DNA of 64,000 nt from Oceanobacter sp045430275 (GTDB lineage: Bacteria > Pseudomonadota > Gammaproteobacteria > Pseudomonadales > Oceanobacteraceae), in assembly GCA_045430275.1 (NCBI GenBank), contig JAILXU010000013.1, positions 1-64,000 of the forward strand, written 5' to 3'. The notes beneath the pieces were generated by a model. That model saw nothing but the letters and a program-made list of their open reading frames with translations. It was not told the DNA's origin and searched no databases. Numbering within the stretch: position 1 is the stretch's first letter; the number at the start of each line of letters is the position of its first letter. Below, in pieces: positions 1 to 9,578 of the stretch. The position numbers and the translations under genes are program-made.

Positions 1-245
1 TGGTAGTTTGATATGACTTTTTTAGATGCCGGAGTAATAATATTGATTAATCAATAAATAATATCCATAAAAATATTTTTATCAATGATATAAACAAGAC
101 AAACTATCCCATACAACACAATATGATACCTGCGTCACATCCGCTCTTTTGGAATACCAAAACGTACAAACAACTCCGTTTAAGCGTTGCTCTGCGATCA
201 ATCACGGAGCAACATCAACGTGGGTACTTTACTTAATGAAAGAGC

Positions 246-461
246 TCAGAGTGGTTGCTGTGCTTGCTGAAACCAGCCTAGTACCCGATTCAAATACTCT
301 CGTCCATACAGCTTGACGAACTGCTGTGTGTAGTAATCCTTGTCATCGTTCAGCGATGAAATGCGTTCTGAAATGTATTCTGGAGTTAACGCAAGGCCGC
401 ATTCGACGGTGATACAGTAGTGCCATTCATCGTAGTTCTCAGGAATGATAAAGCCTTTCAT
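246..461 (-). CDS. Small hypothetical protein (71 aa)
   Basis: Short open frame starting at ATG 461. A GGAG ribosome-binding site lies about 11 nt upstream, a little far. The product is acidic and aromatic-rich, with no signal peptide or membrane segment. I do not recognise the family. It diverges from the exported protein at 598 and shares a roughly 140 bp intergenic region with it, which fits two divergent promoters. Bases 1-245 downstream are AT-rich and show no gene. It could be a chance frame, but its composition looks protein-like. Confidence 0.5.
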   Translation of the reverse strand: MKGFIIPENYDEWHYCITVECGLALTPEYISERISSLNDDKDYYTQQFVKLYGREYLNRVLGWFQQAQQPL

Positions 462-597
462 GATTCAATAATCTCCGTTGTCGTGCTTCAGATGAGCATG
501 GATAATGGACGAAATCGAAACGAGAATCATTTTCTTATGATAAATTGAGTTACTAATCTGTTTTCTATCCAATGACCAGCAAAACAGGAGCAAGGAT

Positions 598-1107
598 ATG
601 CGTAAAACAGCTCTGCTAACGATCACGCTCTTAATGTTCATGACTGGCATCAGCTTCGCTGTTTCGCCTCTGATCTTATCGATGGAGCCATCAGCCAAAG
701 CGAAATCCGAACGCTCTAGACACAACATTTCATCGCTACAGAGGGGACAGTTTCTGTTTGAAAACTTTGAGCGTGCTACTCCATGGAAGCAGTCCGTTCT
801 CATCATCAGAGACTGGGATGGAACCGTTTATTCTTACCTGGTTCCCATGAAAGCCAACCGCATCCTGATGCCAGATATGCACTGGGGACGTACTGTCTAC
901 GACTGCTTGGACTTTGGCCCGGAAATTGACTTCAGTGGGCGAATCAAGGCATCTGGGGTGATCAAATGTCATGACCCGAATGTGCCCGATTGGTGGAGAG
1001 ATCATTGGCAGTGGTCATACAACGGAAAAACCATTCGTCCCCCGATGGACAATATGTATTCACCGGGCCACGAAATACAGGGGGAATATCTGTCGATCAA
1101 TCTTTAA
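598..1107 (+). CDS. Exported hypothetical protein (169 aa)
   Basis: The start is ATG 598, preceded by an AGGAG-type ribosome-binding site at good spacing. Residues 1-21 form a classic Sec signal peptide (MRK, then a hydrophobic core ending near SFA), so the product is probably periplasmic. The mature part is rich in Trp, Asp and Pro (for example VPDWWRDHWQW) and has few cysteines. No family was recognised. Nothing in the context explains its role: a small gene diverges on one side and a two-component pair follows on the other. Confidence 0.7.
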   Translation: MRKTALLTITLLMFMTGISFAVSPLILSMEPSAKAKSERSRHNISSLQRGQFLFENFERATPWKQSVLIIRDWDGTVYSYLVPMKANRILMPDMHWGRTVYDCLDFGPEIDFSGRIKASGVIKCHDPNVPDWWRDHWQWSYNGKTIRPPMDNMYSPGHEIQGEYLSINL

Positions 1108-1259
1108 CTCATCTGATTGGTGCAGGCTACCCGGCTCAAGTGGAATCAGACAAGTCCAAAGTAGGAAACAGACGGCGCTCAAGACAGTGCCAAGGCAGTA
1201 TGGTTGTGAAAGCTGTGTTGATTACTCTGTAAATATCAGCCACTGGATGACCCGCTGCC

Positions 1260-2510
1260 ATGACCACTCCCTTTTATACGACTCGCCCGCTATCTTTTTG
1301 CCTGTCTCAATCGGCGGGTCAGCTTTGCCGCATGACAGGCGCCCGGCTGCTGAAAATCTGGCCATTTCGCGTGCTCTGTATTGGCTTACTGATGCTCGGA
1401 CTGAACGCCGATCAGGCAGCGCCAAACGCGTTCCAGCGCTTGCAACAGCAGATCGCGCCACTGCTGTTATTGTCGGATTCCGACGCCAACTACGAATTGC
1501 GTTCCCTGACGTTTGAGCGGCCAGAGATCGAGCTGATCGCGCGCTGGCAAAACGGAGAGCGTACTTTTCCCAACCGCACCAGCATTATGACCACCTTTAA
1601 CGAATCCACCTTGCTGATTGAGGCTCTGCCCGCCATGAACGCGCTGCGAGCACAACTGGCGCAAGGCCGCGTTCAGGCTCAAACCCGGTTGTATCTGAGT
1701 TCAGGACAGGCTGATCTGAGCTGCTGGCAAACGGCTCTGGCTGCATCAGCCTCAACAGAAACGCTGTGCATCGCCAGCCCGGTGACGGAAATCCAGAGCA
1801 CAACACCGCTCTCACCCGCAGTATTGCTTGGCTGGCTGCTGATCAGCCTGACGGCTACCGGCATTCATACGCTGCTGCAACGCTGGCGCAAGCAGGCCCG
1901 ACTGTCGGAATTACTGCACGATGTGCGCCTGCCGCTGGCCAATCTGCTGCTGTACAGCCGCTTGATGCAACGTCGCCCGGAATCGTCAGAGCGCTATGTG
2001 TCGGTACTGCAATCCGAAACCGGGCGGGTCAATCACCTGGTGAACAAGCTGGCTGATCATCTGAATGGCCGCTCTGACCACACCTCACGAGTGCAAACCG
2101 TTTGCCTTCGGCAACGGCTGGAGCAACAAATCGCCAATTGTCGGCCCCGGCTAACGGCAGCCAACTGCCCGTTGCAAATCGACCTCGCAGGTCAGCATGT
2201 CAGCGCTACTGAACCAACAGCATTTGATCGTATTCTTCATAACCTGCTCGATAACTGCGCCCGCCATGCACCGGGGCAGTCGGTGCGGGTCACTTCCCGC
2301 GACGATGGCAACCACTGGATCGTGGAAATTCTCTGCTCTGCAGATCAAGCTGTGCCCGAGGTTCAACCTGGCACAGGCCTCACTTCCTGCGAGCGGCTGG
2401 CGAAGCAACAGAACTGGCGCTGGTCGTTTCAGGTGCAATCCAACTGGCTGGTCTGGCGGCTCGCCATTCCCATCCGTCAGAACCAGCCGCCGGGCGTGCT
2501 GCGTGTATAA
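1260..2510 (+). CDS. Membrane sensor histidine kinase
   Basis: Two-component sensor kinase of 416 aa. One membrane segment lies at about residues 34-50 and a second at about 186-206; they enclose a periplasmic sensor region of some 135 residues with two cysteines (near 155 and 170). The dimerisation/H-box LLHDVRLPLANL places the phospho-accepting histidine at about 220. The ATP-binding domain shows an N-box (HNLLDNCARHA) and a G2-like GTGL, but the usual DxGxG G1 box is not visible where it should lie, so the domain looks degenerate. The stop overlaps the GTG start of the response regulator by 8 nt, so the two are translationally coupled. The ligand is unknown. An internal ATG near 1332 is an alternative start. 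Confidence 0.85.
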   Translation: MTTPFYTTRPLSFCLSQSAGQLCRMTGARLLKIWPFRVLCIGLLMLGLNADQAAPNAFQRLQQQIAPLLLLSDSDANYELRSLTFERPEIELIARWQNGERTFPNRTSIMTTFNESTLLIEALPAMNALRAQLAQGRVQAQTRLYLSSGQADLSCWQTALAASASTETLCIASPVTEIQSTTPLSPAVLLGWLLISLTATGIHTLLQRWRKQARLSELLHDVRLPLANLLLYSRLMQRRPESSERYVSVLQSETGRVNHLVNKLADHLNGRSDHTSRVQTVCLRQRLEQQIANCRPRLTAANCPLQIDLAGQHVSATEPTAFDRILHNLLDNCARHAPGQSVRVTSRDDGNHWIVEILCSADQAVPEVQPGTGLTSCERLAKQQNWRWSFQVQSNWLVWRLAIPIRQNQPPGVLRV

Positions 2511-3210
2511 CCTGCTGATTGTCGAAGACGACCCGCTGCTGTCAGACGGACTGGTGGACTTACTCAGTGACGAAGGCTATCTGTGCCATGTGTTTGGCAG
2601 CGTCGAAGCCGCCGAAGAGGCCTTGAATGGCGAGCAGCCCTTTCAGCCCGACCTGTGCTTGCTCGACCGAAATTTGCCCGGAGCCAATGGCGACCAGCTC
2701 TGTAAAACCTTACGTCGCCAGCATCCAACGTTACCGATTCTGATGCTATCCGCCCGCGACCAGCCACGGGAGCGAGTCGATGGCCTCAAGGCCGGGGCCG
2801 ATGACTACCTCACCAAACCGTTTCTGGCTGATGAACTGATTGTGCGGCTGGCGGCCATGCGACGGCGCATTCCCTGGCTGCAAACACCGCAGGACAGCGG
2901 TTTCTGGATCGGCGACCGGCGGGTTGATAGCCAACGCCTGATGCTGGTGTTCAACAACGGCGACGAAACAGCGCTGATTCCACGCGACCTGCACCTGCTG
3001 GAACTGCTCCACCAGCACAAGGACAAAGCCGTTAGCCGCGACCAGCTCTACGACCGGGGCTGGGGCCGGGAACACCTCGCCAGCTCGCGGGCGCTTGATC
3101 AATATATGGTGGGACTGCGGCAGAAAATCCGCGATGACGAATGGTTCAACCGGCATGGCAGCCATTTGATTGAAACCGTTCGCGGGGTTGGGTATTGCCT
3201 GAAAGCGTGA
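2503..3210 (+). CDS. OmpR/PhoB-family response regulator
   Basis: 235 aa response regulator. The frame stays open upstream to an ATG at 2197, but that part lies inside the kinase gene. The receiver domain begins exactly at GTG 2503 (VYNLLIVEDD), so that start is chosen. The receiver has the acidic pocket ED-D, phospho-acceptor Asp near 55 (LLDRNLPG) and the conserved Lys in DDYLTKPF. The C-terminal half is a winged-helix DNA-binding domain (ALIPRDLHLLELL, then VSRDQLYDRGWG and IETVRGVGY). It pairs with the kinase it overlaps. Targets are not evident; no autoregulatory repeat was seen. Confidence 0.9.
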   Translation: MYNLLIVEDDPLLSDGLVDLLSDEGYLCHVFGSVEAAEEALNGEQPFQPDLCLLDRNLPGANGDQLCKTLRRQHPTLPILMLSARDQPRERVDGLKAGADDYLTKPFLADELIVRLAAMRRRIPWLQTPQDSGFWIGDRRVDSQRLMLVFNNGDETALIPRDLHLLELLHQHKDKAVSRDQLYDRGWGREHLASSRALDQYMVGLRQKIRDDEWFNRHGSHLIETVRGVGYCLKA

Positions 3211-3239
3211 GCGTTATTGGTGTCTTACAGGAATATCTC

Positions 3240-3264
3240 GTTCCAATGCCCTGCGTTGGAATGC
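3240..3264. repeat. REP-like palindrome, GTTCCCACGC family variant
   Basis: Imperfect palindrome TTCCAATGCC-CTGC-GTTGGAA, a diverged member of the GTTCCCACGC...GCGTGGGAAC hairpin family that recurs through the window. It lies between convergent genes. Confidence 0.55.
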
Positions 3265-3281
3265 CTAGTATTGGCACGCCT

Positions 3282-3315
3282 GTAGGCTGTATTAGCAGCG
3301 GAGCTGCGTAATACG
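3282..3315. repeat. REP-like palindrome, GTATTACGC family
   Basis: GTAGGCTGTATTAG ... CTGCGTAATAC forms a hairpin. It is the inverse orientation of the elements at 8007 and 48562, with a slightly expanded loop. Confidence 0.65.
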
Positions 3316-3376
3316 GCAATGTAGCTACCCGATCTGACCTATCGTGCTTACACCAAACTGCTGTTACAAAAATTAT

Positions 3377-6300
3377 TCAGGGCCTCTCAGCAGCCCTGAG
3401 CCAGTCTTGTACTTCACTACCTGCAACAGATAACAAAGCATCCTGAAGATCGACGGCCCTACCCAACATTTCTCCATCATCCATTTCTTCTATTTCTTCT
3501 GCATATATAAACAGATGATTCATAAGTTGAGATAAATTCCGATTATGGTCATATAGATGAGGCTTCCAGTCTTGTAATTTCATTATATAAGTCTCAGCCA
3601 AAGTCATAGCTTTAACAGGATCGGAATGAACAATAAGGCTTAGCCATTCGTTGACTTCCTGAAAGTGATCTCGATTATGATTGTCTTGATCTTGCATCAA
3701 CCCCAGCGAATCAATAAATCTATTGAATATTGATTCAGTAAAATGAAATGCTGGATTATGGTCACCCAGGAGTCCTGCAAAAGCATTGCCAGCTAACATT
3801 TTGACATTGTCAGTTTGATTAAATGCAGCATCTAGGCCTTTGGCACATATTTCATGATGGGAGTCAAAATTTTCTCTATGTGACCAAACATCCAATGCTC
3901 CTTTCCAAGCATCATTACTGTGAATTTCTATAAGCTCCTTAGTTAAGTGATCAATACTTATAAATCCACTTAATCCAGAAAGTGCTGACAAACGCCCTAA
4001 AGTTGCCATCGACTCACTATCATTGCTTTTCTTTATCCTAGCAAGGAAGGGTTCAACTTTTTCAAATTCATCATGGTAGCTATAATAAAGGAATGACTCT
4101 GCATACGGCCATAAATCATCATTTGTCACTGATTTATCAAATAGCTCCCAAGCTAATTTGGGAACATTATTTTTTAAATATAATAGCCTGCGAAGAAGTA
4201 CTGCTTTTACTGCGGGTGTATCCGAGTAGAAAAATAACTTCAATAAAGAAATGATAAAATCAGAATTCTCGCTGCCAGACTCAGTAATATTAGTAGCAAG
4301 TACCATAGCAGCATCTGCCACCTTGCCAGACCTCATATTAATTCCATCATGAATTAATCCGAGTCTAGCATCATTTGAATTCAGTTTTTCTTCGAACAGG
4401 TAGGCGAATTCAAACATCTGGAAAACCAATCTGTCTATGAGACCTGAATTATTAATAACATGAGCACAGGCCTCCAAAGCATTGGCTTTGGTCATCGTCA
4501 GACACCAGTGTTTCGGGTGCCTTTCCAACTCACATAACACTTGCTCCGCCAGCCAATATTTATCTGGCTGTTCGACCGCTTTCCAGTCTTGATTCGGGTT
4601 GAGATGGCCATAAAGGTATCTGAGATGGTCAGTCAGTCCATCAAGAATGGCATTCCGAAAACTTGTTGCTAGTAAATTCCAGTTTTCTATAAGGTAGTTT
4701 GCAAACCGCTCAGGCTGTCTGGATGCTGCACCTCTTAGTTCCTGCGCTACTGATTCCTCACCGCCAATGAGAAAGTCATCAAAACGACCTGAGTGTCCTG
4801 TGTAATGCGCAAGTAGCTTTAATAACGCAGCATCTGATATTTCAAGGATTAACTCATAAGACAATGGTGCTCTAACGAAACCTCCTCTACTAGAAACTTC
4901 AGGTTCACGAATATACGACCCATTGATTGTTTCGTAGGTATCTATGACTCTTTGGCTTTCATCAGTTCTAAGATGGCAAGGGATAGAAGAAATATAAGAT
5001 ACTTTTTCTTTTGATATCCAAGCCACATTACCATCAGAATAAATCTCATCCTCATAGAGTGAGTTTATAAGCTGACTCAATCTAATAAGAACCTCTACAT
5101 CTAGATAAATGGCTGACTGATTAATCAGCTCGCCGACTTCAAAAGAAACACTTGATTTCAGTATTTTCTCATCAAGAATAATTTTTTGTATAACATCAAC
5201 ATTATCTTTTGGGTGTACTGAGGCAGCCAAGGCTAGAAAGTAAATTAACGCTAGATCATTGCTTTCAGATAATTTAAACCGATTTTCTTTCCACCATTGG
5301 CTATCGCATTCAGCATTATTTTTAATGCCATGCTCAATAGCATCAAAAAGAAGGTTTATATCATCGTATGCACTCATGCCTTGCGAGTGTTTATTATCAT
5401 AGGATGTATCATACAAAAAATGGGTAGTGTGTCGTTTATTACTGCAAGAATTCCCTTCTTCAAAAATACCCGACCAGTCATTGATTGTTTTTATAGCCAA
5501 GTCAAGGAGATCTGGTGATTTGGACATTCTAATTTTCAGAAAATCCTTGTTTTTATTGCCAAACTGATGAGGTCGGCAGTTTAGTTTATTATCAAGCCTA
5601 TACTTGTATATATTTTCGGCTTTCACTGCATGCGTGATGTATTCCCATAAGTTTTGGTCAGTCAATACGCCACTTTCGACACACAGAGCAATGGTTTCAC
5701 CATGAAAGTCTCCGTCAGAATTCAAATTCTTCAGTAACTTCAGTACCAAGGGCTTGACTACATATAACCTTTCAGTATTTAGACCACGCAAATAAAAAGA
5801 AATTTGCCTTGATAAATTATCGATCTTTATCCATTGGCAATCCAAAGCATCTGTCCATACTGAAATGACCATCTCGGTATCCTCATTGAGCCACTGACTG
5901 ATTCGATAGAGGTAGCTTTCGTAACCTTCCTGATCTCGTGAGTGTTTCAACTCTGACAATAGATTTTGTTGCCATAGATGGAACCAGCTTATGTGTTGAC
6001 ATTGGGTATATATAACCTGAAAGACCTCCCGATGATGGTTACGTAAATCCCGAAGTAACGCCCAGTCACTTGGGTCGACGGGCTGCTGTGCGTAGGTCTC
6101 GGCAACCAGACGACGTATATGAAAAGGAAACTGACCAATTAAAACCACTCGCAGCTGTTTTCTAAATATCCTCCTTTCACCAGAGGCAAGCTGATTTACA
6201 AAGCTCCGGATACTCGGTCGAACAAAGGGAACTGGTGGCAATTCACCGATAAAATCTTTGAGTGACACTCCAGTTCGAACGGCATTGCTAATAACCAGTA

Positions 6301-7939
6301 CGTCCAAAAGAGTTTGATGGCCGAAAGTCAGCCCATCATCATGAGTTTTCTGTAGCAGACCGAGACTGAGAAGCCGTCTCAAGATGGTTTCTTCTCCATC
6401 AAATAGCTGATAAGGGATCGAAAGGGCCCTGGACTCCAGCATGCGACGTGCCGCATTTTCTATAGCAATCATGGCTTCAGTGCCTAGAGATGGATCGTCG
6501 GAGACCAAGGTTGCCAAATATTTTTGAGCCAGAGTTTGGCTACTGACTACATTAAAACTACCTGAGCGCTTGGCAAGCTCAACGTAGAGGTCTAACTCCC
6601 GAGGGTTTGTGATGAGAATTTGTGTTGTTGGATCAATATCCGCCGTATCAATATCGAGACCCACGAGAAAAGGCTGAACTTGTTCATCCCAGCTCAAGGA
6701 GGGGATCGTCAGCTCTTTATCCCATTCTTTCTCACTGATTCTACGATCATATTGGCGGTCGAAGTCACGACAAGCGGTTATCACTGTCACATTTGGGATA
6801 TTTTGGAGACGATCTATTTGAGCCAGAAAATAAGAGAGTACGCTGTGATCACGTGAGATTGATAAAACATCCAGTGAATCAATAATCACAACCACATGGT
6901 AGAACTCTGCTAAACGTGCGGCTTGTTCAACCCACTGTTTTGCTAGCCCTTGATGTTGTCTTTCCTCGGTATTTGAAGCTTCGGAAAACTCGCGGGATTG
7001 AATAAAAAGTGAGGTCAAATTGTTCTGTCTTGACGCTTTTTCCTCCAAAATATTTTGTAGCTCAAGCATCAGACAGGTCTTTCCAGAACCCGGCTGACCT
7101 GTTACTAAAATTGATCGAAGTTTGGACTCAATTCCATCCATGATTTCATCGAGAATTGGGTTTGGCAGGTATTTCCCTGAGATGTCTGTTTTCCAACTCC
7201 GTCCAATCGCTGAAGTTTGAACAAAAGAGGATCGAACCTCTTGTTCTGATATCGGAGGGACGAGCAGAGAGCCGGATTGATTAAGGATTTCCAGTAGATC
7301 GTTACGGGTCAGGCGATGCTTGGTAGCCCCAACTCTGTTCCCTGCTATTCGTCCACCCAGCTTATCAAGCACCAGCCATATTGATTCATATGCTTGCTTG
7401 GCATTGGAGACAAGCCTTTCCAACCTTTCCAATTGCAGCATTTCGATACGATCAAAGTCATTCGATGACTCAAATGTTGTTCTTTGCAGTAATTCAAATG
7501 GCGTAATTTTGGCTGCGCCAATATCTTGAAGTGCTTTATGAGCGTCTTGATGGCCCTTGGTGAGATTTTCGCTGAGCTGTGATTCGTTTTCGTAATTGGT
7601 AGAAAATTCTTTGAGCTTGGCAATATCACCAAAAGCCCCGCGCGAGTAAAAGATCAGGGTCGTATTGGGAGAAGCTGCCAGTTCTTTTACCGCTTTTTCC
7701 AGTTCCTCCTTTAAATCGGCAAGAGACCAGGCCTTAAAGTGGCGTTGATTCTTTTTGCACTGACAGCAAATAAGCGAGCCATCGGACTTAGCAATAACGA
7801 TGTCATCGACTTCGTGCTGAATGGAATCCACCTCAATCCATTCATAGTCAGCGTCAGTCAGTAGCGTCAAAATCCAGTCGAAAGCGATCAACTTTTGATA
7901 GTAATCTCCACGATTTGATCTTGTACCTGCCAAGCTCAT
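3377..7939 (-). CDS. STAND NTPase with N-terminal Cap4-like nuclease (Avs-type defence protein)
   Basis: 1520 aa, AT-rich compared with its neighbours. Residues 1-110 look like a Cap4/DUF4297-type PD-(D/E)xK nuclease: GDYYQKLIAFDWIL, then Glu36, Asp45/Asp46 and Gln60-x-Lys62 in the order of the catalytic E-D-QxK motif. A P-loop NTPase follows, with Walker A GQPGSGKT at about 281-288 and Walker B VVVIIDSLDVL at about 349-359. From about residue 450 the protein is a long helical region, probably the sensor. Effector, STAND NTPase and large C-terminal sensor is the layout of antiviral Avs proteins, which detect phage proteins and then degrade DNA. Start ATG 7939 has an AGGGA site. It stands alone between unrelated genes. 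The Avs subtype cannot be assigned; an uncharacterised STAND nuclease is the alternative. Confidence 0.75.
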   Translation of the reverse strand: MSLAGTRSNRGDYYQKLIAFDWILTLLTDADYEWIEVDSIQHEVDDIVIAKSDGSLICCQCKKNQRHFKAWSLADLKEELEKAVKELAASPNTTLIFYSRGAFGDIAKLKEFSTNYENESQLSENLTKGHQDAHKALQDIGAAKITPFELLQRTTFESSNDFDRIEMLQLERLERLVSNAKQAYESIWLVLDKLGGRIAGNRVGATKHRLTRNDLLEILNQSGSLLVPPISEQEVRSSFVQTSAIGRSWKTDISGKYLPNPILDEIMDGIESKLRSILVTGQPGSGKTCLMLELQNILEEKASRQNNLTSLFIQSREFSEASNTEERQHQGLAKQWVEQAARLAEFYHVVVIIDSLDVLSISRDHSVLSYFLAQIDRLQNIPNVTVITACRDFDRQYDRRISEKEWDKELTIPSLSWDEQVQPFLVGLDIDTADIDPTTQILITNPRELDLYVELAKRSGSFNVVSSQTLAQKYLATLVSDDPSLGTEAMIAIENAARRMLESRALSIPYQLFDGEETILRRLLSLGLLQKTHDDGLTFGHQTLLDVLVISNAVRTGVSLKDFIGELPPVPFVRPSIRSFVNQLASGERRIFRKQLRVVLIGQFPFHIRRLVAETYAQQPVDPSDWALLRDLRNHHREVFQVIYTQCQHISWFHLWQQNLLSELKHSRDQEGYESYLYRISQWLNEDTEMVISVWTDALDCQWIKIDNLSRQISFYLRGLNTERLYVVKPLVLKLLKNLNSDGDFHGETIALCVESGVLTDQNLWEYITHAVKAENIYKYRLDNKLNCRPHQFGNKNKDFLKIRMSKSPDLLDLAIKTINDWSGIFEEGNSCSNKRHTTHFLYDTSYDNKHSQGMSAYDDINLLFDAIEHGIKNNAECDSQWWKENRFKLSESNDLALIYFLALAASVHPKDNVDVIQKIILDEKILKSSVSFEVGELINQSAIYLDVEVLIRLSQLINSLYEDEIYSDGNVAWISKEKVSYISSIPCHLRTDESQRVIDTYETINGSYIREPEVSSRGGFVRAPLSYELILEISDAALLKLLAHYTGHSGRFDDFLIGGEESVAQELRGAASRQPERFANYLIENWNLLATSFRNAILDGLTDHLRYLYGHLNPNQDWKAVEQPDKYWLAEQVLCELERHPKHWCLTMTKANALEACAHVINNSGLIDRLVFQMFEFAYLFEEKLNSNDARLGLIHDGINMRSGKVADAAMVLATNITESGSENSDFIISLLKLFFYSDTPAVKAVLLRRLLYLKNNVPKLAWELFDKSVTNDDLWPYAESFLYYSYHDEFEKVEPFLARIKKSNDSESMATLGRLSALSGLSGFISIDHLTKELIEIHSNDAWKGALDVWSHRENFDSHHEICAKGLDAAFNQTDNVKMLAGNAFAGLLGDHNPAFHFTESIFNRFIDSLGLMQDQDNHNRDHFQEVNEWLSLIVHSDPVKAMTLAETYIMKLQDWKPHLYDHNRNLSQLMNHLFIYAEEIEEMDDGEMLGRAVDLQDALLSVAGSEVQDWLRAAERP

Positions 7940-8006
7940 ATGTTTTCCCTGTCTTTGATGTTGTTAACTCAAATTCAGGATACACAAATTATTCCAGAGC
8001 TGTGTT

Positions 8007-8036
8007 GGTGTATTACGCTGCGCTAATACACCCTAC
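8007..8036. repeat. REP-like palindrome, GTATTACGC family
   Basis: GGTGTATTACGCTGCGCTAA followed by TACACCCTAC, a near-perfect hairpin. The same 28-30 bp sequence occurs at 48562-48591, 40 kb away. It lies in the divergent region between the STAND NTPase and the DUF3047-like gene. Confidence 0.8.
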
Positions 8037-8165
8037 TGGCCAGAAGGTCATCGATATTTATATGCACCTTACTCCAATGCTCCTGCAACCCTGACACTCC
8101 CCTGACACTTCTCTCTTCTCACCTCGTTAGCCTTGTCGGGTTGATAACAATAACGAGGTGTTCCC

Positions 8166-9410
8166 ATGTCCGATTCCCATCACTCAGAGCATCACAGCGG
8201 CTGCGGCTGTCAGGCCCATCATGCGATTAACCCGGAGCGGCGGCGTCTGGTGCAGTCGTTGGCAGCGGCACCTTTGTTGGCCGGGCCGTGCGCGGCGTCG
8301 ATTGCCGGTACGCTCGATGCGCCTGAGCGCACCACAGGTGCCAGCCATTTGTTTGCGGCATTCGGCCAGTTGGCGACTAACAGCGATGCCCGTATCGCTC
8401 GCATTGAGCCATTCACCATCACGCCAAATCATTTGCCCTGGAGCCAGAATCTGGGGCGCATTCGCCGGGGCCAGCAGGTCAGCTTTTTCCTCACCGGCCA
8501 GTGGTGGTTTGTGAAGGAAGCCGGGCGTTGGCTGGAGCCGGGGTTTGTGTTCTTCGCTCGGGTAAAGGTCGGTGAAGACGCCAGCCCGATTCACAACACC
8601 ATGCAAAACACCGGCACACTGACGGCAGACCGCACCGGGACGCTGGAGATTGCCCGCTCGGTGGGTGAATTTGCCAGCCCTGCCGGGGAGTTGTGGGTGC
8701 CAGAGGAGCAGTATCTGGCCGGGCAAGGACAGGTTCAGGGCATTGCGATTATCTGGGACGAACCGGCCCAGAGCGGTTTGCACAAGCTGTCCGCTGCCGG
8801 GGATGTGGAAGGTTTCCTCAAGGCCGAACTTCAACGTCAGCGCTTGCTGGCGAACATGCCCAAAGGCTGGCATAACTTCTTTCAGTTCGGCGATGGCAGC
8901 ATGTACCTGGAGACACCGGACGGCGATATAGACTGCTACACCCACAAGAACGTCGGCATTTTGCAGTACCCGGTGACAGGCCATCCGTTGCATCCGGGGC
9001 TGACGCTGAACTGGACGTGGGTGGTGGATCAGTTGCCCTCAAAACTGCCGGAAGACCAGTTGCTGAACCACGATTACTTGTCCATTGCGGTGGAGTTCGA
9101 CGACGGCCAGGACATCACCTATATGTGGAGTTCGCAGTTGCCGGTTGGCAAGGTATTCCGCTGTCCGATTCCGGGCTGGGATCAGGTGGAAACCCATGTA
9201 GTGCAGCGTTCCGGCATTCGGGAGCTGGGCAAGGAGCTGGATGAGGAAGTCGACCTATACGCCGACTATCGCCGCATCATCGGTGGCTCGGCACGCAAAG
9301 TAGTCAAGGTCTGGCTGATTGCCAACAGCCTGTTTATGCGAGGCCACGGACGCTGTGCCTATCGCAAAATTCTGATCGGCAAGAAAGGCAAACAGCAGCA
9401 GGTGTTGTGA
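8166..9410 (+). CDS. Tat-exported DUF3047-like protein
   Basis: 414 aa. The N-terminus is His/Cys-rich (HHSEHHSGCGCQAHH). It is followed by ERRRLVQSLAAAPLLAGP, a plausible twin-arginine signal, suggesting export of a folded protein. Residues about 80-200 resemble the beta-sandwich, PA-IL-like domain that often precedes DUF3047. The last 160 residues carry the DUF3047 pattern (LNWTWVVDQLP, then VKVWLIANSLFMRGHGRC). The function of the family is not known to me. It is monocistronic. The His/Cys cluster before the Tat signal could bind metal, but it lies on the cytoplasmic side before export. Confidence 0.6.
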   Translation: MSDSHHSEHHSGCGCQAHHAINPERRRLVQSLAAAPLLAGPCAASIAGTLDAPERTTGASHLFAAFGQLATNSDARIARIEPFTITPNHLPWSQNLGRIRRGQQVSFFLTGQWWFVKEAGRWLEPGFVFFARVKVGEDASPIHNTMQNTGTLTADRTGTLEIARSVGEFASPAGELWVPEEQYLAGQGQVQGIAIIWDEPAQSGLHKLSAAGDVEGFLKAELQRQRLLANMPKGWHNFFQFGDGSMYLETPDGDIDCYTHKNVGILQYPVTGHPLHPGLTLNWTWVVDQLPSKLPEDQLLNHDYLSIAVEFDDGQDITYMWSSQLPVGKVFRCPIPGWDQVETHVVQRSGIRELGKELDEEVDLYADYRRIIGGSARKVVKVWLIANSLFMRGHGRCAYRKILIGKKGKQQQVL

Positions 9411-9578
9411 CTATTTACCTAGTTACCCAGAAGATTAAATGGAATTAATTCCCACTTTTTGTTTCAAGTCACGAAACTTGTTTCCGGTTCTGGCCTTCCA
9501 AGCCAACATGACCTTTACTGATTTCAGCGTTTAAACGGTCACTGATTTGGATTCACCCGACAGGAAACAAGGATTTCT

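Noticed and set aside
2197..2502. N-terminal extension of the response regulator from ATG 2197
   Set aside because: Lies wholly within the kinase coding region in another frame; the receiver fold begins at GTG 2503.
3211..8165. Integrase or attachment sites flanking the STAND NTPase
   Set aside because: No tRNA, integrase or direct repeats were found; only REP-like elements at both sides, in different families or orientation.
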